A stretch of DNA of 64,000 nt from a virus, in IMG/VR virus record IMGVR_UViG_3300027842_000093, positions 53,491 to 117,490 of that record. One strand, written 5' to 3'. The notes beneath the pieces are model-generated. The model had not been told where the DNA came from. It saw only the letters and a list, made by a program, of their open reading frames with translations, and made no database searches. The number at the start of each line of letters is the position of its first letter. Position 1 is the first letter of the stretch. The translations under genes and the position numbers were made by a program. Of this stretch, positions 1-7,647 are shown in pieces.

Positions 1-126
1 CTTGTAATTCCTGAAAAGATTGAGGCTGTGTGTGTTTCACTAGAACAGGCACATGGAGCAGCGTTAATGGGAAAAGATAGGTCAGAAGATTTTTACAAAG
101 AGTTGAACAATAATTTAAAGAATTAG
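1..126 (+). CDS. C-terminal end of an unidentified upstream gene (partial)
   Basis: The frame is open from base 1 to the TAG at 124-126 and gives 41 residues of a gene that starts outside the window. The fragment has no motif I recognise. It ends in a charged, Asn/Lys-rich helix-like stretch. It has the same orientation as everything downstream, and the next gene starts 10 bases later. No function can be given. Confidence 0.6.
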   Translation, partial: LVIPEKIEAVCVSLEQAHGAALMGKDRSEDFYKELNNNLKN

Positions 127-135
127 GATTATTTT

Positions 136-792
136 ATGTTATTTAAAAATCTAAAAAAACAAATTTGTAAGCATGGCCACGATACTTTTGTTTGTGGACG
201 AAACAAATGGCGTGAGTGCAATGAATGTAAAAAATCTAAAAATCGTATTGATCCCAATAAAGATTCTAGAAGTAGACCCATCTGTATAAATGGTCACGAC
301 ATTTCTGTTGTTGGTAGAGATGAGTGGGGAAATTGCAACACTTGTGTTATTATTCGAAAAAATATATGGGATGAAAATAACAGACATAAAATTTCTGAGG
401 ATAACAAGAAATGGAAAGAAGCACACCCAGATTATTTTAAGCAGTGGAGGGCTAAACACAGGCCCGAAAGTAATGAAAAACATAAAGAATGGATAAAAAA
501 GCATCCAGAAGTTTTACGAATTGCTAGGATGAAATGTAAAACAAATCGTAATATCCGCATTGTTGCTTGGACGGATTGGAAAAGTATATTAGAATTTGAA
601 AAGAAGAAACCAACTGGCATGACAACGGACCATATTATTCCGCTTCAAAATGAGTTAGTTTGGGGTTTGCATGTTTCTTGGAATATGCAGTATTTAACTA
701 AATCAGAAAATTCTAAGAAACATAATAAAGTAAATTTAATTGAAGTATCAGAATGGTACGGTAAGATTTTAGAAAAGGAAGGATTAAAATAA
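136..792 (+). CDS. HNH homing-type endonuclease with two zinc knuckles
   Basis: 218 aa. The N-terminal part has two similar Cys-rich repeats (around residues 11-31 and 50-70; GHD...C..C pattern), likely zinc-binding DNA-recognition knuckles. The C-terminal part is an HNH nuclease: TTDHIIPL with D165-H166, then SWNMQYL (N183) and ENSKKHNK (N192), the usual ββα-metal positions. The middle is Lys/His-rich and probably contacts DNA. A paralogue lies at 5763-6437, and both end in a similar GKILxKxGLK tail. It lies as a free-standing gene between unrelated genes, which is typical of phage mobile HNH genes. Whether it homes is not visible from the sequence. Confidence 0.85.
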   Translation: MLFKNLKKQICKHGHDTFVCGRNKWRECNECKKSKNRIDPNKDSRSRPICINGHDISVVGRDEWGNCNTCVIIRKNIWDENNRHKISEDNKKWKEAHPDYFKQWRAKHRPESNEKHKEWIKKHPEVLRIARMKCKTNRNIRIVAWTDWKSILEFEKKKPTGMTTDHIIPLQNELVWGLHVSWNMQYLTKSENSKKHNKVNLIEVSEWYGKILEKEGLK

Positions 793-804
793 AGGAGCTT
801 TTAA

Positions 805-1332
805 ATGAATGAAGACTTATCAAAGGGCGTAGATATTAGAGAAGAGGTAGAACAAGTTACGATCTCAAAGGCCGACTTGCAAAAAATGCAAGAAACAATA
901 ACGCTTCTTTCTCAACAGTTTCAGAAAGAAGTGGTTCATCCAGCCGCGCCAGCCATCCAGCCAGCCCAAGCTGTTATCACAGCAGATTCCAATGCTGCCA
1001 AACCAGAAGCAGCCAAAGAAGTTATTTTAGAAGAGGTTGATGCCGCTACGCTGTTTAACCAGAATCCTTGGAGAATTGGTGCTAAAGTGCGCGTATCTGA
1101 AAAGTACCCGCAGATTCAAGGTGGAGTAAATTGGAAAGGCCGTGTGGGAACTGTTACAAAGATTACCAAAGCACCTTCAGGCGTTAAGGTTGTGGAAGTA
1201 GCTTTCGGTGATGTTCAGATTCCATTCCAGAAAGCCCACCCAACAAAGCCTGGGATTATTCAAAAGGGTTATCGCATTCAGAAAGCTATTCAGACATTCG
1301 ATGACAGTTGCTTGGAACCAGTGTACGAATAA
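805..1332 (+). CDS. Unknown protein with coiled coil and SH3/KOW-like domain
   Basis: 175 aa, with a good ribosome-binding site (AAGGAG, 7 bases before ATG). Residues about 10-45 form a heptad-like helix. An Ala/Pro/Gln-rich linker (45-75) follows. The C-terminal 90 residues (RIGAKVRVSEKYP...GRVGTVTKI) look like a small β-barrel of KOW/SH3 type with alternating hydrophobic strands. Similar barrels occur in the large modular proteins further downstream. I do not recognise the family. A virion or regulatory accessory role is only a guess. Confidence 0.7.
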   Translation: MNEDLSKGVDIREEVEQVTISKADLQKMQETITLLSQQFQKEVVHPAAPAIQPAQAVITADSNAAKPEAAKEVILEEVDAATLFNQNPWRIGAKVRVSEKYPQIQGGVNWKGRVGTVTKITKAPSGVKVVEVAFGDVQIPFQKAHPTKPGIIQKGYRIQKAIQTFDDSCLEPVYE

Positions 1333-1534
1333 GCCGTGGAAAGTACGTCCAGATAGTGCGGAAGATCTTTATTTTTGCATTTGTGGACACGAATTAATTC
1401 ACCATTATTTAACTGGTGATGGTTGTAATTCTTGCTTTTTTGAAAGCAAGCCACAAGATAAATGGCAACACAGGTTTCAACTGGACAACTTATTTTACAT
1501 CGAAGAACTTGCCAAAAAACGAGGATTGGTGTGA
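1301..1534 (+). CDS. Small zinc-knuckle protein with shared C-terminal tail
   Basis: 77 aa if the ATG at 1301 is used, overlapping the end of the previous gene by 32 bases; a later non-ATG start is possible, so the N-terminus is uncertain. It has a C-I-C-G-H...H-H...C-N-S-C pattern (about residues 26-45) that fits one zinc ion. It ends in LDNLFYIEELAKKRGLV, a tail also present on five other small proteins in this window. It is the first of three tandem relatives (next at 1531 and 1710). Function unknown. Confidence 0.65.
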   Translation: MTVAWNQCTNKPWKVRPDSAEDLYFCICGHELIHHYLTGDGCNSCFFESKPQDKWQHRFQLDNLFYIEELAKKRGLV

Positions 1535-1710
1535 GACTGGATTTGGATAACGTATGCATCTGTTCACACAAATTACGTTTTCATGTTGACCACGAAATTA
1601 TTGGTATTGTAAAGTATTGCGTAGGCGATGATATTTGTGTATGTCAGGATTTTAAATTGGACAATTTATCCTACATTGAAGACTTGGCGGAAGAACGAGG
1701 ACTTGTGTGA
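1531..1710 (+). CDS. Small zinc-knuckle protein with shared C-terminal tail (second copy)
   Basis: 59 aa from a GTG start that overlaps the previous stop as GTGA. A GAGGA ribosome-binding site sits about 6 bases upstream, which decides this start over the upstream in-frame ATG at 1462. It has C-I-C-S-H...H...C....C-V-C-Q-D-F, the same zinc-knuckle layout as its neighbours, and ends in LDNLSYIEDLAEERGLV. The spacing and pattern suggest tandem duplication of one ancestral gene. No enzymatic motif is present. It may be a small binding or adaptor protein. Confidence 0.7.
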   Translation: MRLDLDNVCICSHKLRFHVDHEIIGIVKYCVGDDICVCQDFKLDNLSYIEDLAEERGLV

Positions 1711-1889
1711 TGGATGTTCTTTGTAAATGCGGGCACACACAATCCATTCATTTTCCCGAACTCAAACACTACAAGTGTGCCGGATCTTTTAATGACGGTC
1801 TAGAAATGTTAGATTGTGAATGTAAGGAATTTGATCAGGACAATTTAAGTTACGTTGAGCAGCTTGCAAAGAAAAGGAATTTGATATGA
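1710..1889 (+). CDS. Small zinc-knuckle protein with shared C-terminal tail (third copy)
   Basis: 59 aa from the ATG at 1710, overlapping the previous TGA by one base (TGATG). GAGG lies about 10 bases upstream. The pattern is C-K-C-G-H...H....C...C-E-C-K-E-F, followed by QDNLSYVEQLAKKRNLI. It is the third member of the tandem set and is translationally coupled to the second. The pattern C-x-C-G-H with a late C-x-C is common among tiny phage proteins of unknown role. Confidence 0.75.
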   Translation: MDVLCKCGHTQSIHFPELKHYKCAGSFNDGLEMLDCECKEFDQDNLSYVEQLAKKRNLI

Positions 1890-2359
1890 TACAATGGAAA
1901 CGAGAGAATATTTTTAATTTGCTTTGTCTTTTTGGTGACGACAAACCCCATGGTTGGATGGAGTCGGTGAACTTAGGCACTCGCCTTTTCGTTCACATCC
2001 CAATTCAAAACTGCAAATTTAAAACCCATCAAGCCAAGTTTGAAGCCTTCTTTCAAAAAGCCATTGAGTATGGTATAATTGAAATGGTCCCCACTGAATA
2101 CATCGTAAAAGCGAGGACAAAGAACAACTACATGATTTCCAAAGAGGATTACAATTACAAGCTTTCAGAAAAGGGTGATGGACTTCTTCGACAGGAACAA
2201 GCTGAAAGAGAAGAAGACCGCGCTTTCTACTATAACATGTTCGACCGCTCTGTTGATGGAAAGTTTGGTGTTGACGCATTTGCTCCACTGACGCCAACAA
2301 ACCTGAACATAAAAGACAAGCAAGTTTATAAAGCAAAAGATTTGAAAAGGGGAATTTGA
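1886..2359 (+). CDS. Unknown 157-aa protein, possible winged-helix
   Basis: The ATG overlaps the previous TGA (ATGA), so it is coupled to the zinc-knuckle genes. The N-terminal 100 residues (NIFNLLCLFGDD...FFQKAIEYGIIEM...YKLSEKGDGLL) alternate helices and a terminal β-hairpin in the way winged-helix proteins do, with a KLSEKG wing-like segment. The C-terminal 50 residues are charged. I see no catalytic motif. A DNA-binding role is a weak inference. Confidence 0.7.
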   Translation: MIQWKRENIFNLLCLFGDDKPHGWMESVNLGTRLFVHIPIQNCKFKTHQAKFEAFFQKAIEYGIIEMVPTEYIVKARTKNNYMISKEDYNYKLSEKGDGLLRQEQAEREEDRAFYYNMFDRSVDGKFGVDAFAPLTPTNLNIKDKQVYKAKDLKRGI

Positions 2360-2360
2360 C

Positions 2361-2672
2361 ATGAGCAACCTACATAAGTTGTTTAAAGAGTTACAAAAGT
2401 TGGATTACGATGATTTTGATTTGTTGTGTGATGCTTGGCGTGAATCTACACAAGTAAAAAACCAGTGTAAAAATATGGGAATTAAGTACAACGATAAATA
2501 TTTAATTAATGCCGTGACGAAGAGAGCAACTTCCAAATTAAATTACCCAGGAGCGGCACCCCCAATAAATCCCCCCGGACAAAATAATCGGGATAAAAAG
2601 ATTCATCAGATAATTGTGGGTGACAATCTGGACATTATTGAAGAGGCCGCAAAAAAGAAAGGATTGATATGA
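2361..2672 (+). CDS. Unknown 103-aa protein carrying the shared C-terminal tail
   Basis: It starts at ATG 2361, just after the previous stop, with AAGGGG upstream. The N-terminus is helical and acidic (residues 1-35). A Pro/Gly-rich linker (PGAAPPINPPG, about 66-76) leads to the tail VGDNLDIIEEAAKKKGLI. It has no Cys cluster, unlike the other tail-bearing proteins, so the tail is not tied to the zinc knuckle. Its last bases overlap the start of the membrane protease gene (ATGA). Confidence 0.7.
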   Translation: MSNLHKLFKELQKLDYDDFDLLCDAWRESTQVKNQCKNMGIKYNDKYLINAVTKRATSKLNYPGAAPPINPPGQNNRDKKIHQIIVGDNLDIIEEAAKKKGLI

Positions 2673-3427
2673 TTTTAAATATACTTGCTGTCATCTTAGG
2701 AATTGCTGCGGTTATTGGAATCCACGAAGCTTCCCACATGCTTGTTTCCAAACTGTTTGGTGTAAAGGTTTTAAAATTCTCCCTGGGGTTTGGTCCAGTT
2801 ATTTTCTCCAAAAAGATTGGAGATACGCAGTACCAACTCTCCGCTCTCCCTTTGGGTGGGTACGTCCAGTGCGCTGGCGAGGACCCAGAAAGTAACGTAC
2901 AGAATGGGTTTTTCAGTCTACCATGGTACAAACGTTCCCTGATAGCCCTAGCTGGCCCTGTGGCTAACCTTATCCTTGGATTTGGACTAATCTTTGCCCT
3001 CCTCGTTTTGTTCAAAGGATGGCCTATTTTAGCGGGACTGGGACAAGCGTTTAAATTGTGCTCGTTCGTTATTACAACCAGCTTAAAATGGATATTTGGA
3101 ATGTTACCAGCAGCCAAAGATGCAGCACAAGGGTCTGGATTATCGGGCCCGATAATGGTGACAAAAATTCTGATGTCCTCAGCCAAAGAGGGAGCGGCAC
3201 AATTTTTATTTGTCTTGTCTCTTATTTCTTTAAGCTTGGGGTTGTTTAATCTTTTCCCCATACCTGCACTTGATGGAGGCCACGTCTTTCTGTACACGCT
3301 TGAAGGTATTAGGGGCAAAAAGTTTTCGAACAAAGTGTATTTGGTATGGAATTTTGTAGGGATGCTTTTGCTGGCCAGCTTAATGTTGTACACTTGTTTT
3401 TCCGACATAACTACCCTGCTTAAATAA
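2669..3427 (+). CDS. M50-family (site-2 type) membrane metalloprotease
   Basis: 252 aa. The zinc motif H-E-A-S-H lies in the first membrane segment (about residues 19-23), followed by FSLGFGPV and LPLGGYV. The third zinc ligand motif (PALDGGHV) is about residue 205, in the conserved order of RseP/SpoIVFB-type intramembrane proteases. Four or so hydrophobic segments are visible. There is no room for a PDZ domain, so it is a minimal form. Known family members cleave membrane-bound regulators such as anti-sigma factors. The target here is unknown. It sits between tiny regulatory-looking genes and a ClpP-like protease, all translationally coupled. Such a gene is unusual in a phage. Confidence 0.85.
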   Translation: MILNILAVILGIAAVIGIHEASHMLVSKLFGVKVLKFSLGFGPVIFSKKIGDTQYQLSALPLGGYVQCAGEDPESNVQNGFFSLPWYKRSLIALAGPVANLILGFGLIFALLVLFKGWPILAGLGQAFKLCSFVITTSLKWIFGMLPAAKDAAQGSGLSGPIMVTKILMSSAKEGAAQFLFVLSLISLSLGLFNLFPIPALDGGHVFLYTLEGIRGKKFSNKVYLVWNFVGMLLLASLMLYTCFSDITTLLK

Positions 3428-3771
3428 TGGACCCAAAGATTATAAACGACACATTCGAAAAAGATCCACATATTTGTTCGATGTGCGAATGTGGGTCTGG
3501 AAATCATTTAATTTTCTATTCATGCCCGTTATTCAGTGGACACCCAATCTGCCAGGATTGTTGCATGGTGGATATGATGAAAGACGATATAGATACAAAA
3601 GTATCCGCGAAGTTGGGCAACCCAATAGATAAAGCAACAATCAATTCCATTTGTCGTAGCTGTGGTATGAATAACGCCTGTCAAAATCAAAAGTTGGCTG
3701 AGGATTTAGAACGAGGAGCACTAGGAGAACCCAATGGCCCAGAACAAGACGGACCTAGAAAAACGCGCTGA
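3427..3771 (+). CDS. Cys-rich zinc-binding protein of unknown role
   Basis: 114 aa. The start overlaps the previous stop by one base (TAATG). Cysteines fall in pairs (CSMC, C-G-S-G-N-H, C-P-L-F, C-Q-D-C-C, CRSC, C-Q-N-Q), enough for two zinc sites in the first 85 residues. The C-terminal 30 residues are charged and overlap the start of the ClpP-like gene by 38 bases. It contains a possible treble-clef or ribbon fold. The substrate or partner is unknown. Confidence 0.7.
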   Translation: MDPKIINDTFEKDPHICSMCECGSGNHLIFYSCPLFSGHPICQDCCMVDMMKDDIDTKVSAKLGNPIDKATINSICRSCGMNNACQNQKLAEDLERGALGEPNGPEQDGPRKTR

Positions 3772-4396
3772 CGAGGGAGAAGAAAACGCAACACCTCCTT
3801 CACCATCTCATCCTTTCGATGAGTATGCCCACAGCACGTATGAAGAACTTCTCGAAGAGAGAATCATATTGCTCAATGGTGACATTCGAGAGAATGTAAT
3901 CGAGAAGGCCGCAATTCCCCTTATGAAATTGGCTCAAGAAAAAGGCCCAATACAGATTTACGTTAACAGTTATGGCGGTTCAATCAATGACAGCCAAGCC
4001 GTTGTGGACATCATTTCCACAATAGATAACCCAGTAATCACAATGGCTTTTGGGAAGGCTATGAGTGCGGCGTTTGATATTTTCGTCGCAGGGGATTATA
4101 GAATCTCATATCCCAATACTGTATTCATGTGTCACAGTGGTGCAGCTTCTTTAGGGCTTCAAACTCTCTCCGCTATCAATGTTGAAGCGAAGCTTCATCT
4201 CCAATATTTCGAGCGTTGGGCAAAATTTTACGCTTCCCGAACCAAAGTGTCTGAGAAAGAATGGATGGAAATTCTTAATAATTCATTAAATCGATATTAC
4301 TTCCCGGACGAGGCGTTGGCTAAAGGAATAGTTCACCACATAGTTAGTCCAGGAAACAAACCTCCTATGAAAAGCATTTTAAAAATGAAGTGGTAA
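3734..4396 (+). CDS. ClpP-like protease or inactive homologue
   Basis: 220 aa with a TAGGAG ribosome-binding site. After a disordered acidic N-terminus (1-30) comes a ClpP/crotonase-type fold. IYVNSYGGSI (about 75-84) is the oxyanion strand, GKAMSAAF (108-114) carries the nucleophile Ser111, and FMCHSGA (131-137) carries His134. At the position of the third catalytic residue, where ClpP has NRDYF, this protein reads NRYYF (186-190), so the Asp is replaced by Tyr188. ClpP proteins form ring chambers and need a Clp ATPase. A separate head protease is encoded at 33027, so a capsid role is less likely. It may be a weakened enzyme, a decoy subunit or an antagonist of host ClpP. Confidence 0.85.
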   Translation: MAQNKTDLEKRADEGEENATPPSPSHPFDEYAHSTYEELLEERIILLNGDIRENVIEKAAIPLMKLAQEKGPIQIYVNSYGGSINDSQAVVDIISTIDNPVITMAFGKAMSAAFDIFVAGDYRISYPNTVFMCHSGAASLGLQTLSAINVEAKLHLQYFERWAKFYASRTKVSEKEWMEILNNSLNRYYFPDEALAKGIVHHIVSPGNKPPMKSILKMKW

Positions 4397-4402
4397 AAAA
4401 TT

Positions 4403-5224
4403 ATGCGAAAGCCCTTAGAATTAATAAACAAAAGATTTGGTAGAATTTTAATTACTAAAAGAGTGGGTACGGATAAATGGAATCAATCTATTTGGTTGGG
4501 ACAATGCGACTGTGGAAATTCTAAGATTTTTATAGGAAATAATTTAGTAAAAGGCAGATCCAACTCATGTGGGTGTTTACGAAAAGAATTAATAACTACG
4601 CACGGCATGTCCCACACTAAATTTTATACGACATGGGAAGGTATTATTAATAGATGCACCAATCCGCGAAGCAAATGGTTTAATGATTACGGAGGTAGAA
4701 ACATTCTAGTGTGCGGATCTTGGCTTAAGTTTGAAAATTTTATGAAAGATATGTATGAATCCTATCTTTCCCACATTAAAGAGTTTGGTGAAAATAACAC
4801 TTCCATTGATCGTATTGATGTTGATGGTAACTACGAGCCAAATAATTGTAAATGGTCCACTAATAGAGAGCAACAACGTAACAAAAGAGATTCTGCTAAA
4901 ACCTTTAACTATGATCTTCATCTCAAGAATAAAAATAAATTAGCCTCTTTTCTGACATTATGTGTCCGGCGGATACGAAATTATCCAAGCTTTGAAATTA
5001 AGTTTGGTATTGATGTTATTGGGTTTCGAAAATATATTGAATCCCAATTTGAATCCTGGATGAATTGGGATAATTATGGAAGTGGGAAAGGTAAGTGGAA
5101 CCTAGGGCATAAAGTTCCAGTTTTTAAATTCGATTTGTCCGATCCCGATGATTGTAAAAGATGCTATCATTATACAAATTTCAAACCACAGAAATGGGAA
5201 GAAAATATTCGATGGAAGAATTAA
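4403..5224 (+). CDS. AP2-like/HNH homing-type endonuclease
   Basis: 273 aa. It has a four-Cys site (GQCDCGN...SNSCGCL, about 34-58), then the conserved block YGGRNILVCGSWLKFENF (about 97-114) typical of phage AP2/HNH proteins. A C-terminal HNH-like region (KWNLGHKVPV...YTNFKP) follows. The paralogue at 23552 has the canonical WEIDH at the site that here reads WNLGH, so the Asp before the catalytic His is Gly and activity may be reduced. The ribosome-binding site is poor and the gene lies between two unrelated genes, as expected for a mobile intruder. Confidence 0.8.
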   Translation: MRKPLELINKRFGRILITKRVGTDKWNQSIWLGQCDCGNSKIFIGNNLVKGRSNSCGCLRKELITTHGMSHTKFYTTWEGIINRCTNPRSKWFNDYGGRNILVCGSWLKFENFMKDMYESYLSHIKEFGENNTSIDRIDVDGNYEPNNCKWSTNREQQRNKRDSAKTFNYDLHLKNKNKLASFLTLCVRRIRNYPSFEIKFGIDVIGFRKYIESQFESWMNWDNYGSGKGKWNLGHKVPVFKFDLSDPDDCKRCYHYTNFKPQKWEENIRWKN

Positions 5225-5236
5225 AATGGTAATTTT

Positions 5237-5494
5237 ATGAAGCTCTACATTGTAACCCTCTTTGACCCTAACGGACTTTCAGATAAAATTATTAAAGTAT
5301 TTTCCACAAAAGAAAATACAGAGAAGTGGATGCGTTCTGCCAAACTAATGCACCAGGAATTGTTTGGGGATAAGACCTTTGATATTACCCAGCAATACAA
5401 GGTTAAAGAGGCAGATTTGGACAATCTTGATTTTGTGGACCTCCTTGCCGAAGCAAGGGGTCTTGGTGCTCAAGTTAAACCTTCCCAGCCCTAG
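5237..5494 (+). CDS. Unknown 85-aa protein with the shared tail motif
   Basis: It begins with a β-strand (MKLYIVTLFDP) followed by helices in a small α/β layout. The segment ADLDNLDFVDLLAEARGLG near the end matches the tail motif of the small proteins at 1.3-2.7 kb. Here, uniquely, it is followed by nine extra residues. It is the last gene before the first late-type promoter element, so it probably ends the first transcription unit of the window. Confidence 0.7.
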   Translation: MKLYIVTLFDPNGLSDKIIKVFSTKENTEKWMRSAKLMHQELFGDKTFDITQQYKVKEADLDNLDFVDLLAEARGLGAQVKPSQP

Positions 5495-5500
5495 TGACGA

Positions 5501-5540
5501 AAAACCCCTTAAAAATATAATAAAAACTGGTATTATTAGG
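5501..5540 (+). promoter_or_regulatory. Repeated late-type promoter element, copy 1
   Basis: CCCCTTAAAAATATAATAAA is followed by four bases and TGGTATTATTAGG. The second block contains an extended -10-like TGGTATTAT, and TTAAAA about 16 bases upstream could serve as a weak -35. Near-identical copies occur at 22271, 32327 and 59931, and a diverged one at 38911. It lies in the gap before the gene at 5599. An alternative reading is a T4-like late promoter with TATAATAAA as its core. Confidence 0.65.
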
Positions 5541-5598
5541 ATGTATGCTGCGTTTATATATTTTAATTTAATTTTAGGAGAACAAGAAGAGAAACAAT

Positions 5599-5766
5599 AT
5601 GGGTAAAGAAGAAATAAAGATTCGGCTAACTTGGCCGTCCGATATGGACCCGTCTACAAAAGTCCACAGAGTTAAGACAGGCTACAACAAAAAGCATGTC
5701 AAGAAAGAAATCGAAGACGCTTTGCTAGAAGCGGAAGACGAAAACGCAGACTTGGATTGGCCATGA
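5599..5766 (+). CDS. Small unknown protein (55 aa)
   Basis: ATG at 5599 and TGA at 5764-5766. AGGAGAACAAGAAGAG upstream supplies a purine-rich ribosome-binding site. The protein starts MGKEEIKIRLTWP and is charged, with a Lys-rich centre and an acidic end (LLEAEDENADLDWP). It is the first gene after the promoter element and overlaps the HNH gene start as ATGA. I do not recognise it. Confidence 0.6.
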   Translation: MGKEEIKIRLTWPSDMDPSTKVHRVKTGYNKKHVKKEIEDALLEAEDENADLDWP

Positions 5767-6437
5767 AAAAACGCAAGTGCAGAACATGCGAAACGTTCAA
5801 AAATATTATTGAATTTGGAAAATTAAAAGCGTCTTCAGATGGTCTTAATACAATTTGTAAGTCCTGTAATGCTGCGGCGGCTCTTGCAAGTTATTACAGG
5901 CACCTCAAACGAAATAGAATTACTCACAAGAAAAGTGCCATACGATGGAGAAAAAATAACAAATCTCATATTTCAAAACACATGAAAGAATATTATGGGA
6001 CAAATTCTAATAGAATAAAAAGACGACAAAAGAGGCGTATTAAAGCCAAGCCAGAAAATAGAAAACGATCCTTACAAAAATACTATAATAAAAATAAAGA
6101 GAAGTGCAGACGTAATCTTCGAGATTGGAGAAGAAAAAATCCTAAAAAAGCGAAAGCGCAGTCAAATGTTAGAAGGCATAAAGTACGAAAAGCAACTCCA
6201 AAGTGGTTATCCAAAAAATTATTTGTTAAAGTTGTTAACTTTTATGAAAGATGCCCGACAAAATTAACCGTTGATCATATCGTACCCATAAATGGAGAAA
6301 AAGTTTCTGGTTTAAATGTTCCGTGGAATCTTCAATATTTAACTCCATCAAGGAACAGCAGTAAAGGCAATAGAATAAATCTTTTAGAAGCTTCCGAACA
6401 ATACGGGAAAATATTGAAAAAAGTTGGATTAAAGTAG
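5763..6437 (+). CDS. HNH homing-type endonuclease with zinc site
   Basis: 224 aa from the ATG at 5763 (a TTG two codons earlier is less likely). The N-terminus has a four-Cys pattern (KCRTCE...ICKSCN, about 5-34). A long Arg/Lys-rich helical stretch follows (40-160). The HNH motif is LTVDHIVPI, PWNLQYL and RNSSKGN near the C-terminus. It is a paralogue of the gene at 136-792 and shares the end GKILKKVGLK. It is translationally coupled to the preceding 55-aa gene. Probably a mobile gene inserted upstream of structural genes. Confidence 0.85.
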   Translation: MKKRKCRTCETFKNIIEFGKLKASSDGLNTICKSCNAAAALASYYRHLKRNRITHKKSAIRWRKNNKSHISKHMKEYYGTNSNRIKRRQKRRIKAKPENRKRSLQKYYNKNKEKCRRNLRDWRRKNPKKAKAQSNVRRHKVRKATPKWLSKKLFVKVVNFYERCPTKLTVDHIVPINGEKVSGLNVPWNLQYLTPSRNSSKGNRINLLEASEQYGKILKKVGLK

Positions 6438-6459
6438 ATTTTATTTAAGGAGAATTACA

Positions 6460-7632
6460 ATGGCAAAATGGATTGACCAGTTGTTCAGTTTGAACAAAGA
6501 AGCATCCACGGATGCCCAACAGGAATTTACGAAGAAAGTAAAAGCTTCTGGATGGGTTGATGGAGTGATGGGAATTGACGAACCAGCTTTAGTTAAAGAA
6601 GCTGACCAGAAGATAGAAGCCGAGCTTGCTGTTCGTGATGAAATTACGAAGGAAGCGGCTTATGAACCATTTCAGACAACTGAAGAAACTCTTAAGCATG
6701 ACTACCGCAGAGACGTTTCTATCCTCAGTGACTTTACGCTTGCTTCAATGATTGCTGAAATGCGCGGCCATGCTAAGCAGGATTTTCCTGAGAACGCTAC
6801 CGAATATTTTGAAGCCGCAAAGAAAGACGTTAAATCTGACCGTAAAGCAGTTGAAAAGGAACTCTTGGAAGGTACTGGAATGTCAGCACAACTTGATACA
6901 TTTAAAGCTTTTGCTGACTACAAGAAAGATGAAACTCCTAAACAAGCTACGGAGAAAGAGCTTTACAAGCCGCAGCTAAAAGATGTCAACGATGACCTTT
7001 CCAAAGGTGGAAAGGTTGACGCTTACGCCGAGACTGATGAACAACATGCGAAAACTATGTTGGGTGTTGGCCGCGAAGAGTCTGAAAGAACAGATGTAAC
7101 CGCGCAGCCTGGGGAAGTTCATAAAAATGCCGCTTTGGTTCGTGATCCAGACACCGAGCTTCATATTGGTACGATTGTTCGTTTAGCGCGAACCATAATG
7201 ACAAAAGAAGGCTTTCTACTTCCAGAAGGTTCTAGTTGGGAAGTGACTGAATTGGACGGATACCATTACACAATTAGCGCCAATGGCAAGAGCCACACAA
7301 TCAGTGGACACGACAGCCCAAAGTTCAATAAGCTTGCATCACAGAAAGAAGCTGGATCTCCTCCATGTGCAAAATGTGGAAACAGCAAATACGAACATCC
7401 CACAGATGATGGGCATTGTTCACAATACGTTCCTCCCACATCTGAGGAGCCTAAAAAGGCTTCACAAGAGATTGAGAACCGAGCAACCAAGGAGCAGATT
7501 TTTATTAAAATTGCAGAAATTAAATCTCCGTGGGCTGTAGTAGAAAAAGACGGACAAGAAGTAATTGCCAGGATTTCAGACGAACAAGTTTCCAAAGAAT
7601 CAGTAGAGGAAAAAGAGAATTTAAATAAGTAA
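6460..7632 (+). CDS. Modular virion-associated protein with K-x-A linkers
   Basis: 390 aa with AAGGAG 7 bases before the ATG. The N-terminal 200 residues are mostly helical. About residues 235-290 form a β-rich SH3-like module (IGTIVRLARTIM...YHYTISANGKSHTI). CAKCGNSKYEHP...HCSQYV around 303-322 is a zinc-knuckle like those at 1.3-1.9 kb. LNKEAS, ITKEAA, VHKNAA, QKEAG and PKKAS separate the blocks and match the linker seen in the other long proteins here. A late structural or internal head protein is likely by position, but the family is not recognised. Confidence 0.7.
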   Translation: MAKWIDQLFSLNKEASTDAQQEFTKKVKASGWVDGVMGIDEPALVKEADQKIEAELAVRDEITKEAAYEPFQTTEETLKHDYRRDVSILSDFTLASMIAEMRGHAKQDFPENATEYFEAAKKDVKSDRKAVEKELLEGTGMSAQLDTFKAFADYKKDETPKQATEKELYKPQLKDVNDDLSKGGKVDAYAETDEQHAKTMLGVGREESERTDVTAQPGEVHKNAALVRDPDTELHIGTIVRLARTIMTKEGFLLPEGSSWEVTELDGYHYTISANGKSHTISGHDSPKFNKLASQKEAGSPPCAKCGNSKYEHPTDDGHCSQYVPPTSEEPKKASQEIENRATKEQIFIKIAEIKSPWAVVEKDGQEVIARISDEQVSKESVEEKENLNK

Positions 7633-7647
7633 TAGAGGTCGTCAGCC

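Noticed and set aside
2635-3507. A 290-codon open frame on the - strand
   Set aside because: It lies opposite the clear M50 protease gene, has no ribosome-binding site and encodes no recognisable pattern. It is a shadow of the real gene's codon usage.
5364-5606. 80-codon open frame across the first promoter element
   Set aside because: It overlaps the real gene at 5237 in another frame and runs through the promoter repeat.
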